From: Lentisphaerota bacterium | Lineage (GTDB): Bacteria; Verrucomicrobiota; Lentisphaeria; Victivallales; Victivallaceae | NCBI GenBank assembly: GCA_015061615.1 | Contig: SUWE01000004.1 | Coordinates: 1-64,000, forward strand | Direction of reading: 5' to 3' | Length of the DNA stretch: 64,000 nucleotides | Shown here: positions 59,333 to 64,000 of the stretch, in pieces | Position numbering within the stretch: the first letter of the stretch is position 1 | How the letters are laid out: every line of letters starts with the position of its first letter | Translations under genes and position numbers: made by a program | Notes under the pieces: generated by a model | The model's input: the letters and a program-made list of their open reading frames with translations, nothing else | What the model was told of the DNA's origin: nothing | Database searches by the model: none

Positions 59333-60268
59333 ATGAATATTGCCATTATGGGAGCAACCTCCCATATCGCCCGTAATTTGATTATCCGCTTTGCACTTCA
59401 AGCGGATAATCATCTGACTCTTTTCTGCCGCAATGAGCAGGCAGTACAGGAGTTTGTGCGCCGTTATGTGCCTGACGGCAATATCCATATCGAATGCGGA
59501 TACCGCAGCTTAAACGATTTTGATTTTGATGCAATAATCAACTGCGTGGGTGCAGGCGCTCCGGGAACTCCGGGATTTGATATACGGAACTGGTTTGAAC
59601 TTACTCTGGAATTTGATACACTGTCACTGAATTATCTTGAAAAACGCAATCCGCAGACAATTTTGATCTCATTCAGCAGCGGAGCGGTGTATGGAACCGG
59701 AAAAAATTCACCGTTCACAGAAGAAAGTTGTTTCTCAATTCCGGTAAACAATGTTTCCGTTAGCGATTACTACTCTATTGCCAGAATCCACTCTGAAGCG
59801 CGTCACCGTTCCAGAAGCAATTTGAGAATCGCGGATTTGCGGATATTTTCATTTTTCAGCCGCTTTATCCGCCTTGATTCCGGATATTTTATGAGTGATG
59901 TTCTGAAAGCTCTGGTCAACAATACGGTTCTTGTCACCCGTCCGCAGGAGATGATACGCGATTATATTTCTCCGGATGATTTGTTCCGTGCTGTCAATGT
60001 GTGTATTGCTCAGGAAAAGATCAACGGTGCATTCGATATTCAAAGTGCCGCACCTGCGGGGAAATTTGAGATACTTGAAACATTCCGTTCAAAATTCGGA
60101 TTGAATTGGAAATTTGACAAAATAACCGATTCTCCCAACGGAGATAAATCAATATACATTTCAAGCTGTGACCCATTGAAAAAATTCGGGTTTGCTCCCC
60201 GTTTTACAAGTTTGGAAACAGTAATTGCCGAAACGGAAAAACATCTTTCTCAAGGAATTTATAAATGA
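59333..60268 (+). CDS. NAD-dependent epimerase/dehydratase-like protein
   Basis: 311 residues. An N-terminal IAIMGATSHIARNL nucleotide site (a slightly unusual form of GxxGxxG), FSSGAVYGTG (about 115), and YYSIARIHSEAR, with the Tyr near 143 but Arg four residues later where Lys is usual. RDYISPDDLFRAV (about 205) is typical of sugar-nucleotide SDRs. It probably reduces or epimerises a keto sugar, filling the place of a YerF-type reductase. Its stop overlaps the next ATG by four bases. Confidence 0.75.
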   Translation: MNIAIMGATSHIARNLIIRFALQADNHLTLFCRNEQAVQEFVRRYVPDGNIHIECGYRSLNDFDFDAIINCVGAGAPGTPGFDIRNWFELTLEFDTLSLNYLEKRNPQTILISFSSGAVYGTGKNSPFTEESCFSIPVNNVSVSDYYSIARIHSEARHRSRSNLRIADLRIFSFFSRFIRLDSGYFMSDVLKALVNNTVLVTRPQEMIRDYISPDDLFRAVNVCIAQEKINGAFDIQSAAPAGKFEILETFRSKFGLNWKFDKITDSPNGDKSIYISSCDPLKKFGFAPRFTSLETVIAETEKHLSQGIYK

Positions 60269-61212
60269 CTGGCAATAAACTTATAAGCATTGTAACCAGC
60301 TGTTACAACGAAGCAGGAAATATTGAAGAACTTTATGCAAGAATAAAAGCTGTAATGGAAAAATTCCCCGCTTATGCGTGGGAACTTATCATTGCAGATA
60401 ATTTTTCCACCGACGGTACCAGAGATATCATCCGCATGATGGCACAAAAAGATAAGAGAGTAAAAGCTATTTTCAATGCCAGAAACTTCGGTCATATCCG
60501 CTCGCCGATGAACGCATTGAAGCAGGCTGAAGGAGATGCTGTTATAAGTATGTGTTCCGATTTACAGGACCCGCCCGAACTGATTGAACAGATGCTTCAG
60601 GAATGGGAAAATGGAACTAAAGTCGTCATCGGTGTCAGAGATAAAACTGAATGCAGTATTTTTATGGAACTTTTCCGTAAATTTTACTATTCGTTACTGA
60701 AAAAAGCCGCTCCTGAAGAAAATCTTATCAGCGGTTTCACAGGGTATGGGCTTTACGACAAGCAGTTTATGGATGCGTTCAGAAGTTTTGATGACCCCTA
60801 TCCCTATTTTCGCGGAATCGTTTCTGAAATAGGTCTGAAACGGCTGGAAATCCCCTTTACTCAGCCGAAACGCAAGCACGGCAAGACCAAAAACAACTTT
60901 TTCACCCTCTACGATATGGCTATGACCGGATTTGTCAACCATACCAAACTCCCTTTGCGCCTTGCGGTTTTTTCCGGATTTTTCATCGCCTTTTTAAGTC
61001 TGCTCGTCGCTCTTGGCTACCTTGTTTACAAGCTCTGCAACTGGGATAATTTTCAAGTCGGTATGGCTCCATTGGTCATCGGACTGTTTTTCTTTTCCGC
61101 TGTACAACTCATCTTTATCGGCATCCTCGGTGAATATATCGGAGCAATTTATACTCAGGTGAAAAACCGTCCGCTGGTCATTGAAGAAGAACGCATAAAT
61201 TTCGATGAGTAA
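60265..61212 (+). CDS. GT2 glycosyltransferase, GtrB/polyprenyl-phosphate type
   Basis: 315 residues. N-terminal SIVTSCYNEAGNIEELYARI, then DNFSTDGT and MCSDLQDPPELIEQM (about 91-105, the metal-binding Asp region), then two membrane helices at about 230-255 and 265-290. This layout matches GtrB/DPM1-like enzymes that transfer glucose or another hexose to undecaprenyl phosphate at the inner membrane. It closes the A/T-rich block and overlaps the epimerase gene. The PHP gene follows after eight bases. Confidence 0.9.
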   Translation: MTGNKLISIVTSCYNEAGNIEELYARIKAVMEKFPAYAWELIIADNFSTDGTRDIIRMMAQKDKRVKAIFNARNFGHIRSPMNALKQAEGDAVISMCSDLQDPPELIEQMLQEWENGTKVVIGVRDKTECSIFMELFRKFYYSLLKKAAPEENLISGFTGYGLYDKQFMDAFRSFDDPYPYFRGIVSEIGLKRLEIPFTQPKRKHGKTKNNFFTLYDMAMTGFVNHTKLPLRLAVFSGFFIAFLSLLVALGYLVYKLCNWDNFQVGMAPLVIGLFFFSAVQLIFIGILGEYIGAIYTQVKNRPLVIEEERINFDE

Positions 61213-61220
61213 TTTTAACA

Positions 61221-62096
61221 ATGGACTATATCGATTTTCACACCCACAGCACCGCTTCGGATGGCTCGTTTACTCCCTCTGAGGTCTACAACTCCGCTCT
61301 CGAAGTCAACCTCACCGCGGTCGCCCTCACCGATCATGACACCGTAGAAGGAGTCGATGAATTCCTTGCCGCCGCTATCGACCACCCCGAATGTGAAGCC
61401 GTTCCCGGAGTCGAAATTTCCTGCAAACTTGCCAACAAAGAAATCCATATCCTCGGACTTTTCATCGATCACCGTTCTAAAACTCTCTCTGATTTTCTCG
61501 ACTCATGCCGGCATGAACGCATGAAACGCAACCGCGATATCTTCCTCAAACTCCGCTATCTCGGTTACGAACTGGAACAGGATATGCCCGAATTCAACTC
61601 CCGGCCGCTCGGCTCTATCTGCCGCCCCCACTTCGCCAAAGCTCTTTTCAACCGTTTCCCTGAAAAATTCACCTCGTTGCAAAACGTCTTTGAAAAACTC
61701 ATAGGTTACGGCAAACCCGCGTGGGTCGATCACCGCCATCCGCTGCCTGAAGATGTCATAAATGCCATCCACTCTGCCGGAGGAATCGCCGTCTGGGCGC
61801 ACCCCATACAGCGGGATGTCCCTGACAAAGCATTCCTCATGCGTTCCTGCAAGCGCTTAAAAAGCATGGGGTTGGACGGAATCGAAGGGTTTTACAGCAC
61901 CTTCAGCGCCCGCGAAAGCGCCCTCGTCGCCGAAGCCGCCGAAAAATACGGACTTTACATTTCCGGCGGCAGTGACTTCCACGGCGACAACCGCCCCAAC
62001 ACCCTGCTCGGTTTCGGTGCGGGCGGTCTGCGGGTTCCTGAAGAACTCTTTTTCAAACTCAAGGAACTCAAAACTCTGCGTTCCCTCGCAGAGTGA
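61221..62096 (+). CDS. PHP-domain nucleoside 3',5'-bisphosphate phosphatase-like (TrpH/YciV/RnaAM-like)
   Basis: 291 residues. DFHTHSTASDGSFTP (5-19), LTDHDT (about 36), GVEISC (about 63), VWAHPIQRD (about 193) and GSDFHGDN (about 250) form the full PHP metal set. The N-terminal pattern matches the TrpH/YciV (RnaAM) group, which cleave 3',5'-nucleotides or act as 5'-3' exonucleases. No clear Shine-Dalgarno precedes the ATG. More G/C-rich codon use returns here compared with the preceding block. A composite repeat array starts just after the stop. Confidence 0.85.
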   Translation: MDYIDFHTHSTASDGSFTPSEVYNSALEVNLTAVALTDHDTVEGVDEFLAAAIDHPECEAVPGVEISCKLANKEIHILGLFIDHRSKTLSDFLDSCRHERMKRNRDIFLKLRYLGYELEQDMPEFNSRPLGSICRPHFAKALFNRFPEKFTSLQNVFEKLIGYGKPAWVDHRHPLPEDVINAIHSAGGIAVWAHPIQRDVPDKAFLMRSCKRLKSMGLDGIEGFYSTFSARESALVAEAAEKYGLYISGGSDFHGDNRPNTLLGFGAGGLRVPEELFFKLKELKTLRSLAE

Positions 62097-62117
62097 TTTT
62101 CCTGCTCTCCTCATAAT

Positions 62118-62284
62118 CCAAACGGCGGACTTTTTCTCCCGGCTCCGCTCCAAACGGCGGATGCAGTGGGAGATTGCCCGCGATGCGCCGCTTTTTCCCG
62201 GCTCCGCTCCAAACGGCGGACTTTTTCTCCCGGCTCCGCTCCAAACGGCGGACTTTTTTTCCCGGCTCCGCTCCAAACGGCGGA
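62118..62284 (+). repeat. Iterated CCAAACGGCGGA units, locus C
   Basis: CCAAACGGCGGA occurs at 62118, 62150, 62209, 62241 and 62273. Three of the four intervals are exactly 32 bases, with a spacer of about CTTTTTCTCCCGGCTCCGCT. The 59-base interval contains a miniature head-tail copy. Confidence 0.9.
62161..62191 (+). repeat. Miniature head-tail copy of the composite repeat
   Basis: ATGCAGTGGGAG (head) joins GAGATTGCCCGCGATGCGCC (tail) directly, sharing GAG and lacking the core. Confidence 0.75.
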
Positions 62285-62302
62285 TGCAGTGGGAGGCAAG
62301 GT
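62280..62302 (+). repeat. Composite repeat head, copy C
   Basis: GCGGATGCAGTGGGAGGCAA followed by GGTCG. It resembles the beginnings of copies A and B but diverges after CAAGGTCG. Confidence 0.7.
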
Positions 62303-62377
62303 CGCCGCTGAATCAAGGCAGCGGAGCAGAAGTGAACAATCCGTTCTCGACTGCGACGGTGTCCGCTGATTCAGCAA

Positions 62378-62414
62378 GAGATTGCCCGCAATGCGCCGCC
62401 GCCGGTAAGATTGG
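62378..62414 (+). repeat. Composite repeat tail, copy C
   Basis: GAGATTGCCCGCAATGCGCC, then GCCGCCGGTAAGATTGG. Close to tails A and B. Confidence 0.8.
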
Positions 62415-62522
62415 AAAAATAACAATAAAATTCTTTTATTTATAGAATAAATAAGCATTCTTATACGTTATTTCCGGTAGACGTATTTTTTCAACATTTT
62501 CCAAACAGGAGACTCTATTATT

Positions 62523-63680
62523 ATGCGATGGTCCATATTGGCAGTTTCAGCACTGCTTCTGGCTGCGGGCTGTGAAAAACCCGTGATGCAAACCAAAGAA
62601 AAAACCACCCGTGTGAATATTTCCAAACTGCAAAAGCGCATTTTCCGCCAGCGCATCCCGCTTCAGGGAACGATTCAGCCGGTGGAGTTCGCCACGATTT
62701 CCGCAAAAATCGGCGGAACTCTGGAAATGCTGAAGGTCAGCGAGGGTGATAAAGTCAAAAAAGGCGATCTGCTTTTCGGTATCGACCGTCAGGTTTTGAA
62801 AAATCAGGTCGTCGTCAAGGAAGATGAGATCAAAGTCCGTCAGGCGGCTTTGCAGAGTGCGGAAATATCCCTCAATATCGCCAAAATTTCCTACGATCAG
62901 GCAAAACGCGACTTCGACCGCGCCAAAAACCTTTCCCGCAGTAAAGCGATCAGCGAATCAAGTCTGGAAAGTGCCGAAACCGATTTCCGCAAAGCAGAAA
63001 TGGCAGTCAACAACGCCAACGCCGCAATCGCCAACGCCAAAGCACTGCTCAAACAGGCAGAAAGCAATCTGGCAATCGCCCGCAAAAATCTCAACGACTC
63101 CACCACCGCAGCCCCCTTTGATTGTGTGGTGTTCGATAAGTTTGTGGAAGAAAATGAGTTCGTTTCCGCAGGTCAGGAAATACTCAAGCTGGAAAATCAC
63201 GATGCTCTTGAAGTCGTCTGTTTCATCAGTGCCGTCTACTACAACGCGGTCATTGAAGGCAAAACTCCGGTAGATTTCACCGACCGCAACGGCAAAGCGG
63301 TCGCCCGCAGTGTAATAACTTACAAAGCTCCCGGAATCGACCCGGAAAGCCGTACATTCAAAATCAAAGTTGCCATTCCCAAAGAGGCGAATCCGGTCAG
63401 CGGAATGCTCTGCGAACTGGATATCATTCTCGCTGAAAGAGAGGGCTACGGTCTGCCGGAATCAGCGATCCTTCTGCGTGCGGAAAACCGCATGATCGCC
63501 TACACCGTCAACGATAAATCGCGCGCCGAAAGCGTGGAGATCAAACGCGGTATCATCGACGGCGGATTCAGCGAAGTTCTCAATGCGGAAAATCTGCTCA
63601 GCCGCCGGTTCGTCATCACAGGTCAGACCTTCATCAACAACGGTTCACTTCTGGTGGATGCAGCAGCGGGGAAAAAATAA
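62523..63680 (+). CDS. RND efflux pump periplasmic adaptor (membrane fusion lipoprotein)
   Basis: 385 residues. The signal peptide ends in a lipobox (LLLAAGC, Cys near 17). Residues about 45-90 and 200-225 are the two halves of the lipoyl domain (ISAKIGGTLEMLKVSEGDKV; TAAPFDCVV), with an alpha-helical coiled-coil hairpin between them (about 100-195, Ala-rich). The beta-barrel and membrane-proximal domains follow. It links an inner-membrane RND pump to an outer-membrane channel. CAGGAGA gives the ribosome site. The pump gene begins immediately after the stop. Confidence 0.92.
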   Translation: MRWSILAVSALLLAAGCEKPVMQTKEKTTRVNISKLQKRIFRQRIPLQGTIQPVEFATISAKIGGTLEMLKVSEGDKVKKGDLLFGIDRQVLKNQVVVKEDEIKVRQAALQSAEISLNIAKISYDQAKRDFDRAKNLSRSKAISESSLESAETDFRKAEMAVNNANAAIANAKALLKQAESNLAIARKNLNDSTTAAPFDCVVFDKFVEENEFVSAGQEILKLENHDALEVVCFISAVYYNAVIEGKTPVDFTDRNGKAVARSVITYKAPGIDPESRTFKIKVAIPKEANPVSGMLCELDIILAEREGYGLPESAILLRAENRMIAYTVNDKSRAESVEIKRGIIDGGFSEVLNAENLLSRRFVITGQTFINNGSLLVDAAAGKK

Positions 63681-64000
63681 ATGTCGTTAAGTTCAATCTC
63701 TGTCCGCCGCCCGATCGCCATGACGGCGTTCATCATCGTTCTGGTGATGATCGGTGCGTCTCTTTACGAAAAAATCAGTATCGACCTGCTGCCGAGCATG
63801 GAAATACCGACCGTGCTGGTACGTTGTGAATATCAGGGGGCAAGTCCTTCGGAGATCGAAGTCGAAGTCATCCGCCGTATCGAAGATGCGGTATCCAGTC
63901 TGGATGGTATTCGCCACGTCACCAGTGTGGCAATGGAAGATCAGGCGCAGATACAGCTTGAGTTCAATATGGGAACTGACGTCGACGTTGCGGCAACGGA
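63681..64000 (+). CDS. RND efflux permease, N-terminal fragment (runs off window)
   Basis: Only the first ~106 codons are present. MSLSSISVRRPIAMTAFIIV starts with the typical amphipathic segment and first membrane helix of AcrB/MdtB-like pumps. YEKISIDLLPSMEIP, EYQGASPSEIE and VSSLDGIRHV are family motifs of the first porter subdomain. The ATG follows the adaptor stop without a gap. It continues beyond 64000; the true length and substrate cannot be judged. Confidence 0.92.
   Translation, partial: MSLSSISVRRPIAMTAFIIVLVMIGASLYEKISIDLLPSMEIPTVLVRCEYQGASPSEIEVEVIRRIEDAVSSLDGIRHVTSVAMEDQAQIQLEFNMGTDVDVAAT

Larger units (their letters stand above)
62097..62522 (+). other. Intergenic region with composite repeat C
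   Basis: No gene seen. It holds five CCAAACGGCGGA units, a miniature head-tail copy, a full head, a core and a tail. The last 100 bases are A/T-rich and include the ribosome site CAGGAGA of the next gene. Confidence 0.7.

Noticed and set aside
62118-62284. CRISPR array at locus C
   Set aside because: Unit spacing of 32 bases fits only partly, the spacers between the repeated units are themselves repeated, and no cas genes are present.
62097-62458. Open frames through composite repeat C on both strands
   Set aside because: All frames are open because of the 32-base periodic repeat; no start signal or conserved protein.

Overview
The window suggests a Gram-negative, host- or carbohydrate-associated member of the PVC group, most likely Lentisphaerota (Victivallales-like). 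The reasons are several pseudopilins with an H-X9-DG C-terminal signature, very large secreted glycoside-hydrolase-type proteins, a lipid A kinase (LpxK) and an O-antigen-type locus. The lineage is an inference; no rRNA or tRNA gene is visible.

Region 1 (1-9.7 kb, +): two paralogous pseudopilins, an endonuclease/exonuclease/phosphatase-family secreted protein, two ~930-residue LamG plus glycosidase-like paralogs with patchy near-identity, and a DUF4434-type protein. Region 2 (9.9-29.1 kb, -): a Na+/solute symporter, GH123-like secreted enzymes each directly preceded by a pseudopilin gene, an acetyl-xylan-esterase-like protein, a GH38-PHP-metallophosphoesterase operon and a GH92-pseudopilin-GH123-like operon with a divergent AraC regulator. 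Together these look like a set of regulated glycan (mannose-rich or acetylated) utilisation units.

Region 3 (30-34 kb, mostly +): nitroreductase, reverse rubrerythrin, an SDR oxidoreductase and a small secreted basic repeat protein, separated by unusual composite intergenic repeats. Region 4 (33.7-46.6 kb, -): ten tightly packed co-directional genes running from fpg to a MalY/PatB-like aminotransferase. They include a LexA/S24-like protein whose catalytic dyad appears replaced, and an overlapping DUF6361 / phospholipase D-like / Swi2/Snf2-type helicase trio that is the best candidate here for an undescribed defence or nucleic-acid-processing system.

Region 5 (46.7-61.2 kb, +): lpxK, a galactokinase-like kinase, a UDP-sugar dehydrogenase, then CDP-glucose pathway genes rfbF-rfbG-rfbH. 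These are followed by a visibly more A/T-rich block: NeuB-like synthase fused to a cupin, a TPP enzyme, a C-methyltransferase-like protein, a radical SAM protein, an epimerase and a GT2 glycosyltransferase. This looks like an O-antigen locus making an unusual, possibly branched, deoxysugar. Region 6 (61.2-64 kb, +): a PHP phosphoesterase, another composite repeat array, and an RND efflux adaptor with the start of its pump, which runs off the window.

Promoters of the form TTGAAA/TTGACA-N17-TATATT recur before many transcription units, so a normal housekeeping sigma factor probably reads most of this DNA. All assignments come from reading motifs and gene order; no database search was run.
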